Assembly: GCF_036227265.1 (NCBI RefSeq)
Contig: NZ_CP109446.1
Span: 2,617,501-2,681,500, forward strand
Origin: Streptomyces sp. NBC_01476
GTDB taxonomy: Bacteria > Actinomycetota > Actinomycetes > Streptomycetales > Streptomycetaceae
DNA length: 64,000 bases
Reading direction: 5' to 3'
Below are positions 1 through 10,548 of the stretch, piece after piece; position 1 is the first letter of the stretch; each line of letters opens with the position of its first letter. The notes under the pieces were generated by a model. That model saw only the letters and a program-made list of their open reading frames with translations. It did not search any database and was not told the DNA's origin. Made by a program: the position numbers and the translations under genes.

Positions 1-420
1 ACGATGAACTACCCCGCGATCATGCTCGCCACCGACCACGACCCGCTGCCGTTCTCGGGTCAGACCCTGATCGCCAACAACGGCATCTACCGCGGCGGCG
101 GCGTCTTCTGGGGCGAGGCGCAGGAGTTCGGCGCCATCACCCTCTTCGCGGCCACCCGCGACATCACCGGCGTCACCATCCGGGACACCGACATCTCCGA
201 CTCCACCTACGACGGCATCCAGTTCAAGACCGGCGGCGGCACGATGCCGGGCGTCGCGGTCACCAACGTCACGATCGACAAATCCAACAACGGCGCCGGC
301 ATCCGCGCCCACGGCGGCGCCCGCGGCAGCGCCACCCTGACGAACGTGACCATCACCAACTCGGCTGACGGCAACATCGTGATCGAACCCGGCTCCGGCT
401 TCACCATCACCGGATCCTGA
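1..420 (+). CDS. C-terminal part of a secreted parallel beta-helix protein (polysaccharide-degrading type)
   Basis: The reading frame is open from the first base, so the gene begins upstream and only the last ~139 codons are here. The visible part has repeating short beta-strand turns (GVTIRDTDISDS, GVAVTNVTIDKSNN, SATLTNVTITNSADGN), the rhythm of a right-handed parallel beta-helix. Such C-termini occur in secreted glycan-active enzymes of actinomycetes, for example GH87 mycodextranase/alpha-1,3-glucanase types. No catalytic residue can be assigned from this fragment, so the substrate is not claimed. It stops at TGA 418-420. Confidence 0.6.
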   Translation, partial: TMNYPAIMLATDHDPLPFSGQTLIANNGIYRGGGVFWGEAQEFGAITLFAATRDITGVTIRDTDISDSTYDGIQFKTGGGTMPGVAVTNVTIDKSNNGAGIRAHGGARGSATLTNVTITNSADGNIVIEPGSGFTITGS

Positions 421-565
421 CCGCACGAGCGCACCCCCGTGGCCCCGGCGTGGAAGCACGCGCCGGGGCCACCACGGTCTCCGCGGGTCGCAGCAGGTCG
501 TAGCAGGTCCCAGCGGCTCGCCGCGGCGGGTCCGGCGCCGGCGACCGGCCCCGGGCACGGGCGCG

Positions 566-769
566 TCAGGTCAGGAGCGGGTCGTGCGGGGTGTCGCCGT
601 GGGTCGCGACGGTGGGGGCGGTGGGGGCGTTGCCGTCGGCCGGAGAACTCACCGAGGGGACCCCGGCCGGCGCCGCCGCCCGGGCCGCCGGCGCCAGGGC
701 GAGGCCCAGCGCACCGCCGCTGAGCAGCAGCGCGAGCAGTGCGGACGTGAAAGGCGTGTGCCGGCTCAA
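566..769 (-). CDS. Small secreted protein, unknown function
   Basis: Predicted 67-residue product. A TTG start at 769 is preferred because a G-rich ribosome site lies just upstream and because it places a classic signal peptide at the N-terminus: basic SRH, a hydrophobic run of Ala/Leu/Gly, then an Ala-x-Ala cleavage region. The mature part would be only ~35 residues, rich in Pro, Ala, Ser and Thr, with no cysteines and no known domain. It lies alone between a convergent secreted-protein gene and a divergent small membrane-protein gene. I do not recognise it; a spurious GC-rich frame remains possible. Confidence 0.4.
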   Translation of the reverse strand: MSRHTPFTSALLALLLSGGALGLALAPAARAAAPAGVPSVSSPADGNAPTAPTVATHGDTPHDPLLT

Positions 770-912
770 GTGGACCCCCTGCGGCTGGTCTCCGGTTGGC
801 CCGTGATCCCCCGGGCCCGGCAAGTCTGCCCGCGCCGCGACCACCCCGGCAAGGGCCCTCACCCGGCGGGAAGCCCCTTGCCCTCCCGGCTCCGGCCGGG
901 GAGCCTGACCTC

Positions 913-1179
913 ATGATGGGGGCCTGGGTCATGTTCATCAGCGGCTGCACGATCGTGGGCCTCGCCACCCGGTCCTTCCGAGCAGCCCGGGAGCCCCGGG
1001 GAGCGTTCCCACGGGCGCCCCTCGGCCAGATCCTCCTCGGCGCCGGCCTCGCCCTCGACGGCGTCCCCCGGATCGCCGGCTGGTCCCCCGGCGTCGACTC
1101 GGCGGTGGCAGCCGCGGGCCTGCTGACCATCCTCGCCGGCGCCGCCCTCCAACTCCGCCGCCGCGCCCCGGAGAACTGA
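913..1179 (+). CDS. Small two-helix membrane protein, unknown function
   Basis: An 88-residue protein is read if translation starts at the first of two adjacent ATGs (913, 916); upstream codons in the same frame look non-coding (Pro/Arg-rich). A GGGGAG sequence lies about 10 bases ahead. The product has one hydrophobic segment near the N-terminus (around MFISGCTIVGLA) and another near the C-terminus (VAAAGLLTILAGAAL), a short arginine-rich loop between them, and a basic tail. It is probably a small integral membrane protein; no family is recognised. Confidence 0.45.
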   Translation: MMGAWVMFISGCTIVGLATRSFRAAREPRGAFPRAPLGQILLGAGLALDGVPRIAGWSPGVDSAVAAAGLLTILAGAALQLRRRAPEN

Positions 1180-1374
1180 TCCCCTCCGCCCGCCATCCGC
1201 CGCCCGCTGGTCCGAACGCCCGCCGGTCCGAACGCACGGCGGGGGCCTGGCGGGCCGGGGCGGCACCAGTGGCATTTCTCACGAAAGTGCCGCAAACGGA
1301 ATCCATCGCTCCGCACGTACGTATTGTTTTGGGCTGAGCCGGAAAGGCAGGGAGAAAGGCAGGCACGATCTGAC

Positions 1375-2391
1375 ATGGGCGAAAGGCCGGCCGGTGCGCA
1401 GCCCCCGGAGGAGAAGCCGAAGGAACGGCTGCTCGACCTGAGCGTGCCCCAAGTGGCGGGCAGCGCCGTCGCGGCGGTCGTCGCCGCCAAGCTCGCGTCG
1501 AACCTCGGTGTCTACGGGACCATCCTGGGCGCCGGTGTGGTCAGCGCGCTCGGCACCTGCGGCGGATCCATCTTCCAGCACTTCTTCCGGCGTACCGGCA
1601 CCCAGGTGCACAAGGTCGCCGCCCAGGCCAAGCCGAGGGCCCGCCTGGTGCGCCCGCACGCCCGCGGCGCCGGCCCGGCGACGGCCGCGGGCACCGCGCC
1701 GAAGGACCTGTTCGGAGCCCTCAGCCACGACGGGACGCGGACGCTCGGGACCCCGGAAGAGGACCGGACCCGTACCGCCGAAGCCGCCCACGCGGCCGAC
1801 GCGGACCCCACGCGCCTGTTCCCGGCAGCCGACCCGGCGAAGATCCAGGTGGACGACCCCGGGGAGACCCGGTCGCTCGGCGTCACCGGCACGGGGGCCC
1901 TGCCGCTGGAAGAGTTCGGCGAGGCCACCGTGCACCGCGCCCGGACCCGCGTCCGCGGCTGGAAGCGCCCGCTGGTGGCGGTCCTTGTGGCCTTCGGCCT
2001 GACGATGGGCGGGATCACCGCCTACGAGGCGGTCGCCGGCGAGAACATCAGCGGGAACGGAAAGGGCACGACCATCGGCGACGCCTTCAAGGGCTCCCAC
2101 TCCTCAGGCCACCGGCAGCACCAGCCCTCCACCGGCAGCACGACCACCCCGCCCACCAGCACCCCCGGCGGAACCGGCGACCCCCGGCCCACCCAGCGCC
2201 CGAACCCCGGCACCACCGACCCGTCCCGGACCGAACAGCCGACCCCGACCCCCACCCCGACACCCACCCAGCCGTCGACCCCGCCCCCGACCACAACCCC
2301 CAACCCCGGCACCACCGACGAGCCCACACCCTCCCCCACATCCCCCCCGAGCGCCTCCCTTCCCCCCTCCCCCGGCACCGGCAACAACTGA
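1375..2391 (+). CDS. Membrane protein with a Pro/Thr-rich extracellular tail, unknown function
   Basis: 338 residues from the ATG at 1375, chosen because the purine-rich GGAGAAAGG lies ~15 bases upstream and the preceding in-frame codons look non-coding. Residues ~30-70 hold a Gly/Ala/Val-rich hydrophobic hairpin (VAGSAVAAVVAAKL and YGTILGAGVVSALG) of glycine-zipper type. A charged ~110-residue linker follows, then a second hydrophobic segment (PLVAVLVAFGLTMGGITAYEAV, residues ~203-224), and then ~110 residues of low-complexity Thr/Pro/Ser sequence. The tail looks like a cell-wall-spanning stalk. It ends 13 bp from the convergent radical SAM gene. The family is unrecognised. Confidence 0.6.
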   Translation: MGERPAGAQPPEEKPKERLLDLSVPQVAGSAVAAVVAAKLASNLGVYGTILGAGVVSALGTCGGSIFQHFFRRTGTQVHKVAAQAKPRARLVRPHARGAGPATAAGTAPKDLFGALSHDGTRTLGTPEEDRTRTAEAAHAADADPTRLFPAADPAKIQVDDPGETRSLGVTGTGALPLEEFGEATVHRARTRVRGWKRPLVAVLVAFGLTMGGITAYEAVAGENISGNGKGTTIGDAFKGSHSSGHRQHQPSTGSTTTPPTSTPGGTGDPRPTQRPNPGTTDPSRTEQPTPTPTPTPTQPSTPPPTTTPNPGTTDEPTPSPTSPPSASLPPSPGTGNN

Positions 2392-2404
2392 GCCCCGGCT
2401 CCGC

Positions 2405-4330
<1,926 letters not shown>

Positions 4331-4485
4331 CTCGGCGACTTTCATCAGCTGACGGGGGAGCATCCGCCCGGCCCGTGCGGGCCCCGGGTGAGGATGACCC
4401 TCAAGACTACCCGAGCGGCGCGGCTCGGCGTCCGCGCCGTCCACAGGGGCGGCCGGTAGGGGTGCCGGTGGGGGGTGCCGGGGGT

Positions 4486-6009
4486 TCAGACCGGCTGGTC
4501 GGCGGCCTGCCAGGCGGCGGGGAGTTCGGTTTCGACGGCGGTGGCGAGGTCGCGTTCGCGGTGGATCATGGCGTCGTACGGGGCGGGGTCCTCACCGGCC
4601 ACGACGGCTTCGGCGCGCAGCGGGATCAGCGCGGTACGGCACAGGTAGCTGTCCTGGTGCTCGCCGAGGAGTTGCTGGATGGTCTTCATCCGGGTGGTGT
4701 GGGCGGAGGCGCGGGCGCCGAGGACGGGTTCGGCGGCTTCGCTGGAGTAGCGGGCGCGTTTGGCGTCCTTGCGGGCCTCGTGCAGGGCGGTGTCGCGGTC
4801 TTCGCCGGCGTCGAGGGCGAGGGCGCTTTCGACGGCGGCGCGCAGCCGGGCGTGGTCGCGGCGGACGGTCGCGGCGGCGGCTTCGGGGGCGGGGGCGTCG
4901 GCGGCGGGGCGCAGGTAGGGGGGCGCGGCGAGCAGGGCTTCCCAGGCGTCGAGGAGGGCGAAGTAGCGGGCGCCGTCGAGTTCACGGACCAGGGCGGTGT
5001 GGGCGTCGCCGGGGGTGGTGCCGGCGGGGGCGCGCAGGCGCGGGGCGCCGGCCGCGAGGGCGGGGGGCAGTTCGGCGAGGCGCTGGGCGAGGCGGTCGGC
5101 GAGGACTTCGCGGTCGCGCTCCAGGCCGAGCGCGGCGGCCAGCCACTTCAGCTCGGCGCCGAGCGGGTCGGTGGCCTGGCGGTCGAGTTCGCGGCCGAAG
5201 CTCTTCAGGGCGCTGCGGGCCCGGCGGGTGGCGACGCGCATGCGGTGGACGGCGTCCTCCTCGGCGCGGCGCACCGCGGGGTCGAGCGAGAGCAGGGCGG
5301 TGAGCTGGGCGTGCAGGTACGCGGTGGCGGTCTGGCCTGCGGTCTGCGGTACGGCGGGCGGCGCGGGCGGCTGGACCAGGCGGTCGCCGAGGGCGTGGGC
5401 GAGTTTGGAGGCGGAGCGGGAGCGGTGCAGACCGGCGGCGAGCAGGCGTTCCTCGACGGCGTCGAGCAGTTCGCCGCGGCCGGCCGGGCCGAGTTCGACC
5501 TCGGTCTCGGCCCAGGCGGGGCCGGGGGCCCAGCGCTGCGGGGGTGTGGCGCCGGTCCCGGAGCGGAGGTCGGCGTGGACGTCGTCGTAGGCGATCTCCG
5601 CGAGGGTCAGGCCGGCGGCGTCGAGCAGCAGGGTGCGGCGGCGTACGGTGCGCAAGCGTACGACCGGGCCGAGCGGGCGGGCCCTGACGAGGGCGGCGAC
5701 CTCGGTGCGCAGGGCTTTGGGGGGCTTCGCGGTGGAGGAGCCGAGCGGGGCGTGCACCTCGGTGCGGGTGTCGGGGCGGGCGGTGGGGAGTTTGAGGTGC
5801 CAGCCCTCGTCCTGTCCGCCGGTGCGGCGGCGCAGCGTCACCCGGTGGGTGGCCAGGGCGAGGTCCGCGGTGTCGTAGTACACCGCGTCCAGCCGGTCCG
5901 CTTCGGGGCGGCGCACCTCGGCGACTCCGGGGAGCCCTTCGAACTCCACGAGGGCCCCCGGTGCTGCGGCCTCGTACTTCCGCTCGGTCTCCGCCAGCCG
6001 TTCGCCCAT
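4486..6009 (-). CDS. CYTH and CHAD domain protein (triphosphate/polyphosphate-binding)
   Basis: 507 residues from ATG 6009. The N-terminus carries the CYTH signature ExExK (AETERKYEAAAPG, residues ~6-11), then alternating charged strands (RVTLRRRTGG, WHLKLPTARPDTRTEVHAPL) of the triphosphate tunnel fold. From about residue 210 there is an alpha-helical CHAD domain rich in conserved His/Arg/Lys (VHRMRVATRRARSALKSFGREL, ARKDAKRARYSSEA). CYTH proteins hydrolyse or bind inorganic triphosphate; CHAD binds polyphosphate. The cellular role in Streptomyces is not established. The gene lies between the radical SAM gene and a repeat-rich gap that separates it from the rod-shape operon. Confidence 0.85.
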   Translation of the reverse strand: MGERLAETERKYEAAAPGALVEFEGLPGVAEVRRPEADRLDAVYYDTADLALATHRVTLRRRTGGQDEGWHLKLPTARPDTRTEVHAPLGSSTAKPPKALRTEVAALVRARPLGPVVRLRTVRRRTLLLDAAGLTLAEIAYDDVHADLRSGTGATPPQRWAPGPAWAETEVELGPAGRGELLDAVEERLLAAGLHRSRSASKLAHALGDRLVQPPAPPAVPQTAGQTATAYLHAQLTALLSLDPAVRRAEEDAVHRMRVATRRARSALKSFGRELDRQATDPLGAELKWLAAALGLERDREVLADRLAQRLAELPPALAAGAPRLRAPAGTTPGDAHTALVRELDGARYFALLDAWEALLAAPPYLRPAADAPAPEAAAATVRRDHARLRAAVESALALDAGEDRDTALHEARKDAKRARYSSEAAEPVLGARASAHTTRMKTIQQLLGEHQDSYLCRTALIPLRAEAVVAGEDPAPYDAMIHRERDLATAVETELPAAWQAADQPV

Positions 6010-6110
6010 CCTCGGACGGTATGCCGCGATTCCGCTCCGGGCAATGCCTTGTCCCCCGCGTCGCCGCGGTTCTCTTCCAACCGGCACGGCCCCATTGCCG
6101 CCGTCCCCCA

Positions 6111-6437
6111 ACCACCGGCCGGTGGCCGGCTGGTCGCGCAGTTCCCCGCGCCCCCAACGGGGCCGCGAGCCACTCCGCAGAACCCCAACCCCCCAAGGGG
6201 CGCGAGGAACTGCGCGACCAGCCACAACGACACCGCACCCCGCCACCGGACCAGAGGGGCAGTCACTGCCGCCCCCAAACCACCGGCCGGTGGCCGGCTG
6301 AGCGCGCAGTTCCCCGCGCCCCTGACGGGGCGGAGCCACTCCGCAGAAGGGGAGCGAGGAACTCCCGCCGCACCCCGCCACCGGGCCAGAGGAGCAGTCG
6401 CTGCCGTACCCGGTCACCGGGCGGAGCCACTCCGCAG
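6111..6437. repeat. Dispersed intergenic repeat cluster with inverted and direct copies
   Basis: This fills most of the 430-bp gap 6010-6439, where no gene is seen. A ~28-bp core (starts GGCTGGTCGCGCAGTTCC, ends GCGCCCC) is direct at 6128-6155, inverted at 6197-6223 and direct again at 6296-6323. Direct copies are preceded by the palindrome CCACCGGCCGGTGG. A second motif, GAGCCACTCCGCAG, occurs at 6167-6180, 6333-6346 and 6424-6437. The first direct/inverted pair could fold into a long hairpin. Related copies occur at 22404-22565. Similar short repeats are scattered between genes in many Streptomyces chromosomes; their function is unknown. Confidence 0.8.
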
Positions 6438-6439
6438 CG

Positions 6440-7636
6440 TCAGGCTGACATGGGCCGCTGCATCTTTACCGACTGCAGGAGCCCTATGGCGATGAAATTG
6501 GCGAACATCGATGATCCGCCGTAGGAGACAAAGGGCAGGGGGATGCCCGCCACCGGCATGATCCCCAGGGTCATGCCGATGTTCTCGAAGGACTGGAAGG
6601 CGAACCACGCCACGATGCCGGCCGCCACGATCGTGCCGTAGAGGTCCGTCGCGTTGCGGGCGATCGAGCAGGCGCGCCAGAGGATCACGCCGACGAGGCT
6701 GACGATGACGACCGCGCCGACGAAGCCGAGTTCCTCGCCGGCCACCGAGAAGACGAAGTCCGTCTGCTGCTCGGGGACGAACTGCCCGGTGGTCTGGCTG
6801 CCGTGGAAGAGCCCCTTGCCGAGGAGCCCGCCGGAGCCGATGGCGATCCGGGCCTGGCTGGTGTTGTAGCCGACACCGGCCGGGTCGAGCGCCGGGTTGG
6901 CGAACGCGGCGAACCGGTCGATCTGGTACTTGTCCAGGATGCCGAGCTGCCAGACCAGCACCGCGCCGACGACCCCGGTGACGATCAGGCCGAAGACCCA
7001 GCGGGCGGACGCGCCGGAGGCGAGCAGCACGCCGAGCACGATCGCGGCGAGCACCATCACCGAGCCGAGGTCCGGCATCATCATGATGATCACCACGGGC
7101 AGCGCGGCCAGCGCGAGCGACTGGAGCACCGTGCGGTGGTCGGGGTGGAGGTTGTCGCCGGCGTCGACCCGGGCGGAGAGCACCATCGCCATGCCGATGA
7201 TGATCGCGACCTTGACGAACTCCGACGGCTGGAGCGAGAAGCCGCCGCCGATCACGATCCAGGAGTGCGCGCCGTTGACGGTGGAGCCGAGCGGGCTGAG
7301 CACCGCGAGGATGCCGAGGATCGACAGCGCGTAGAAGAACGGCACGATGGTCCGCATGCGGTGGTGCCCTATGGCCATCGCGCCGATCGCCAGGCCCGCG
7401 CCGATCCCGGCGTTCATCACATGGCGGAGCAGGAAGTAGTACTGGTCGCCGTGGGTGAGGTTGGTGCGGTTACGGGTCGCCGAGTAGACCAGCAGGGTGC
7501 CGATCGCGCAGAGCAGCAGCGTGGCGAAGAGCAGCACCCAGTCCATCCGGCGGAACACCGAGTCCCGGGCGAAGATCTTGCCGAGGGTGGACTTCTCCGG
7601 GCTGAACCGCCGGACGGCATACGTAGGGGCGCTCAT
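6440..7636 (-). CDS. rodA: RodA/FtsW/SpoVE-family peptidoglycan glycosyltransferase
   Basis: 398 residues, a polytopic membrane protein with about ten hydrophobic segments and the SEDS hallmarks (MPVAGIPLPFVSYGGSS near the C-terminus; GLFHGSQTTGQFVPEQQTDF in the large loop). SEDS proteins polymerise lipid II glycan strands with a class B penicillin-binding protein partner. Its ATG overlaps the stop of the upstream pbp2 gene by four bases (ATGA), which implies translational coupling and matches the known RodA-PBP2 pair. In Streptomyces the homologue in the mre cluster acts in spore-wall synthesis rather than apical growth (family knowledge). It is the last gene of the mreBCD-pbp2-rodA operon. 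Confidence 0.93.
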   Translation of the reverse strand: MSAPTYAVRRFSPEKSTLGKIFARDSVFRRMDWVLLFATLLLCAIGTLLVYSATRNRTNLTHGDQYYFLLRHVMNAGIGAGLAIGAMAIGHHRMRTIVPFFYALSILGILAVLSPLGSTVNGAHSWIVIGGGFSLQPSEFVKVAIIIGMAMVLSARVDAGDNLHPDHRTVLQSLALAALPVVIIMMMPDLGSVMVLAAIVLGVLLASGASARWVFGLIVTGVVGAVLVWQLGILDKYQIDRFAAFANPALDPAGVGYNTSQARIAIGSGGLLGKGLFHGSQTTGQFVPEQQTDFVFSVAGEELGFVGAVVIVSLVGVILWRACSIARNATDLYGTIVAAGIVAWFAFQSFENIGMTLGIMPVAGIPLPFVSYGGSSMFANFIAIGLLQSVKMQRPMSA

Positions 7637-9864
7637 GTCCAGGACTTCCTGCCGTAGAGCAGCCGCTCGGTGCTGGTCGGGGTGAGGGCGGCGAGCGCCG
7701 GTCCGGTGTACCCCGCGGGCTGCGGGCCGTCACCGGCGGTCAGCACCGTGCCGGGGCCGGTGTACGCGGCCTGGACGACCGCGCCGTCCGCGGAGATCTT
7801 CGGCAGCGCGGTGACCGGCTTGGGCATGATGCCGTTCTTCGGGTCGATCTGGGTGCCGTCCTTCTGGATGCCGTACATGGCCTCGTAGATCCGGCGGACC
7901 GCGGTACCGGCGCCGCCGGAACCCGTACCGGCCTGCGAGATCGTCATCACGATCGTGTAGTCCTTGGTGTACGTGGTCAGCCAGGAGGTCGTCTGCTTGC
8001 CGGAGACCTCGGCGGTACCGGTCTTGGCGTGCAGGGTGATCTTGTCCTGCGGCCAGTTGAGGAACTTCCAGTTGGCGGTACCGTCGGTGACCACGCCCGC
8101 GGTGGCCTTGTCGATGTCCTTGATGGTCTGCGCGTTGTCCGGCAGCTTGCCGACGACCTTCGGCTTGATCGGGGTGACCGTCTTGCCGTCGGGGCTCACC
8201 ACGGCCTTCCCTATGGTCGGCTGGTAGAGCGTGCCGCCGTTGCCGAGCGCCGCGTAGATCCGGGCCATCTGGATCGGGGTGACGAGCGTGTCGCCCTGGC
8301 CGATCGCGTAGTTGACGGAGTCACCGGCGCGCAGCACGTAGCCGTCGGTGCAGTTCTCCCGGGCGATGTTGGTGGCCAGCGACTGGTCGGACTTCTTGGC
8401 GGTCTTCTTGACCTTGCACCAGTAGTCCTTGTTGGCGTCGTAGTACTGCTGCTTCCACTCCCGGTCCGGGACCCGGCCGGTGACCTCGCCGGGCAGGTCG
8501 ACGCCGGTCTTGGCGCCGAGCCCGAACTGGTGGGCGGTCTTGTAGAAGAAGTCCTTGGGGTGCTTCGGGTCGGTGCCGCCGTCCTTCAGCCACTCCTTGT
8601 ACGCGATGCCGTAGAAGACGGTGTCGCAGGAGACCTCCAGGGCGCGGCCGAGCGAGATGTCGCCGAAGCTCTCGCCCTCGAAGTTCTTGAAGAGCTGCGA
8701 GCCGATGGTCATCGACGAGGTGCAGGGGTAGCCGCCGTCCATCGGGTAGCCGGCGTTGACCGCGGCCGAGGTGGAGACCACCTTGAAGGTGGAGCCGGGG
8801 GCGGACTGGCCCTGGATCGCCCGGTTGAGCAGCGGGTAGTTGGAGGACTTCTCGGTGAGCTGCTTGTAGTCCTTGGCGGAGATGCCGCCGACCCAGGCGT
8901 TGGGGTCGTAGGTCGGCTCGCTCGCCATGGCGATGACCTGACCGGTGTGGTTGTCCATCACCACGGCCGCACCCGAGTCGGCCTTGTAGTTCTCGCCGGT
9001 GATGGTGTCGAAGGTCTTGCGGGCTTCCTTCATCGCGTTGTCGAGCTGCTTCTCGGTGACCGCCTGCACCTTGGCGTCGATGCTGGTGACCAGCGTGTCG
9101 CCGGGGGTCGCCGGGGTGTCGCCCGCCTTGCCGATGACCCGGCCGAGGTTGTCCACCTCGTAGTTGGTGACGCCGGCCTTGCCGCGCAGCTGCGCGTCGT
9201 AGGTGCTCTCCAGGCCGGAGCGGCCGATCTGGTCGGAGCGCAGCAGCGGGGTGGAGGTCTTCTCCGACGCGGTCAGCTCGGCGTCGGTGACCGGCGAGAG
9301 GTAGCCGAGCACCTGCGCGGTGTTGGCCTTGTCCGGTGCCGGGTAGCGGCGTACGGCGGTGGGTTCCGCGGTGATGCCGGGGAAGTCCTCGCGCCGCTCC
9401 ATGATCTGCAGCGCCTGCTGGGTGGTGGCATCGTCGGTGATCGGGATCGGCTGGTACGGCGAACCGTTCCAGCACGGCTTCGGTGTGCGGGCGTCGCAGA
9501 GCCGTACCTTGTCGAGCACTTCCTGGGTGTCCATGCCGAGCACGCCGGCCAGCCGGGTGAGGACGGCCTTGCCGTCGTCGGCCTGCTTGAGCAGGTCGGT
9601 ACGGCTGGCCGAGACCACCAGGCGGGTCTCGTTGTCGGCGAGCGGCACACCGCGGTCGTCGAGGATGGCGCCGCGGACGGCGGGGGTGACGACCTGCTGG
9701 ATGTGGTTGCTCGCGGCCTTCTGGTCGTACTCCTGGCCGTTGCGGATCTGCAGGTACCACAGCCGGCCGCCGAGGGTCAGCAGCAGGGAGACCGCGAGGA
9801 TCTGCAGGATGACCAGGCGGATGGTGACCCGGGTGTTCCTGCCGGTGTCCGGGATGTTGCTCAT
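7633..9864 (-). CDS. mrdA: Class B penicillin-binding protein 2 (transpeptidase)
   Basis: 743 residues: one N-terminal membrane anchor (residues ~13-35), a PBP dimerisation domain (~60-240), then the transpeptidase domain. The active-site serine motif STFK is at 358-361 (S358 nucleophile), the second motif SCD at 412-414 (the SxD form typical of PBP2/MrdA), and KTG at 614-616. It cross-links peptidoglycan outside the membrane with RodA. A ~70-residue Pro/Ala/Gly-rich tail follows the catalytic domain. The start abuts the mreD stop (9865-9867), and the stop overlaps the rodA start. Confidence 0.93.
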   Translation of the reverse strand: MSNIPDTGRNTRVTIRLVILQILAVSLLLTLGGRLWYLQIRNGQEYDQKAASNHIQQVVTPAVRGAILDDRGVPLADNETRLVVSASRTDLLKQADDGKAVLTRLAGVLGMDTQEVLDKVRLCDARTPKPCWNGSPYQPIPITDDATTQQALQIMERREDFPGITAEPTAVRRYPAPDKANTAQVLGYLSPVTDAELTASEKTSTPLLRSDQIGRSGLESTYDAQLRGKAGVTNYEVDNLGRVIGKAGDTPATPGDTLVTSIDAKVQAVTEKQLDNAMKEARKTFDTITGENYKADSGAAVVMDNHTGQVIAMASEPTYDPNAWVGGISAKDYKQLTEKSSNYPLLNRAIQGQSAPGSTFKVVSTSAAVNAGYPMDGGYPCTSSMTIGSQLFKNFEGESFGDISLGRALEVSCDTVFYGIAYKEWLKDGGTDPKHPKDFFYKTAHQFGLGAKTGVDLPGEVTGRVPDREWKQQYYDANKDYWCKVKKTAKKSDQSLATNIARENCTDGYVLRAGDSVNYAIGQGDTLVTPIQMARIYAALGNGGTLYQPTIGKAVVSPDGKTVTPIKPKVVGKLPDNAQTIKDIDKATAGVVTDGTANWKFLNWPQDKITLHAKTGTAEVSGKQTTSWLTTYTKDYTIVMTISQAGTGSGGAGTAVRRIYEAMYGIQKDGTQIDPKNGIMPKPVTALPKISADGAVVQAAYTGPGTVLTAGDGPQPAGYTGPALAALTPTSTERLLYGRKSWT

Positions 9865-10545
9865 CTAGCGCCGCGCTCCCCTGGCCGGTGAGGTGAACTT
9901 GACCATCTTCCCGGCGCGTCCGAACAGGCCGCGCTGTGGGGCGAGTCCGCTCTTGGCGGTCTTCATACGGTTCCGGCCGCGGCCGAGGCCGCCCATGCCG
10001 CCGCCCAGGCCGCCGAAACCGGCCGGGTCCTCGGCGAGCGGGTCGTTGTCGAAGCGGCGGGCCAGCGCCAGCACCAGGGGGACGACGAAGGGGGCGAGCA
10101 GCAGGTCGTACAGGGCGGCGGTGAAGACCAGCTTCACCAGACCGACATGGGCGCCCGCCTGGTCGCCGACCAGGCCGCCGACACCGGCGTAGAGCAGGGT
10201 GGTGCCGATGGCGGCGCAGATGACCACCATCATCGGCCCGGCGGCGCTGCGCAGTTGGCCGTGGTCCGGTTTGGCGAGGCCGGCCAGGTAGCCGATCACG
10301 CACAGCACCAGGGCGTAGCGGCCGACCGCGTGGTCCGCGGGGGGTGCGATGTCGGCGAGCAGGCCGGCGAAGAACCCGACCAGGCAGCCGCCCACATGGC
10401 CGTAGGCGAGGGCGAGGCCGAGCACGGTCAGCAGCAGCAGGTCGGGCACCGCGCCCGGCAGGTGCAGCCGGGCCAGCACGCTGACCTGGGCGACCATGGC
10501 GATGACCACCAGGACGGTGGAGAGCACGATCCGTTTGAGGCGCAT
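9865..10545 (-). CDS. mreD: Rod-shape-determining membrane protein MreD
   Basis: 226 residues: five or six hydrophobic helices over residues 1-165 (IVLSTVLVVIAMVAQVSVLARL, DLLLLTVLGLALAYGHVGG, VFTAALYDLLLAPFVVPLVLAL) and a basic Gly/Arg-rich cytoplasmic tail (~170-226). Length and topology fit MreD, which links the MreB/MreC scaffold to the RodA-PBP2 synthase. Identification rests mostly on position between mreC and pbp2, as MreD sequences diverge widely. It lies 3 bp after mreC and directly abuts pbp2, so one transcript is expected. Confidence 0.88.
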   Translation of the reverse strand: MRLKRIVLSTVLVVIAMVAQVSVLARLHLPGAVPDLLLLTVLGLALAYGHVGGCLVGFFAGLLADIAPPADHAVGRYALVLCVIGYLAGLAKPDHGQLRSAAGPMMVVICAAIGTTLLYAGVGGLVGDQAGAHVGLVKLVFTAALYDLLLAPFVVPLVLALARRFDNDPLAEDPAGFGGLGGGMGGLGRGRNRMKTAKSGLAPQRGLFGRAGKMVKFTSPARGARR

Positions 10546-10548
10546 GGG

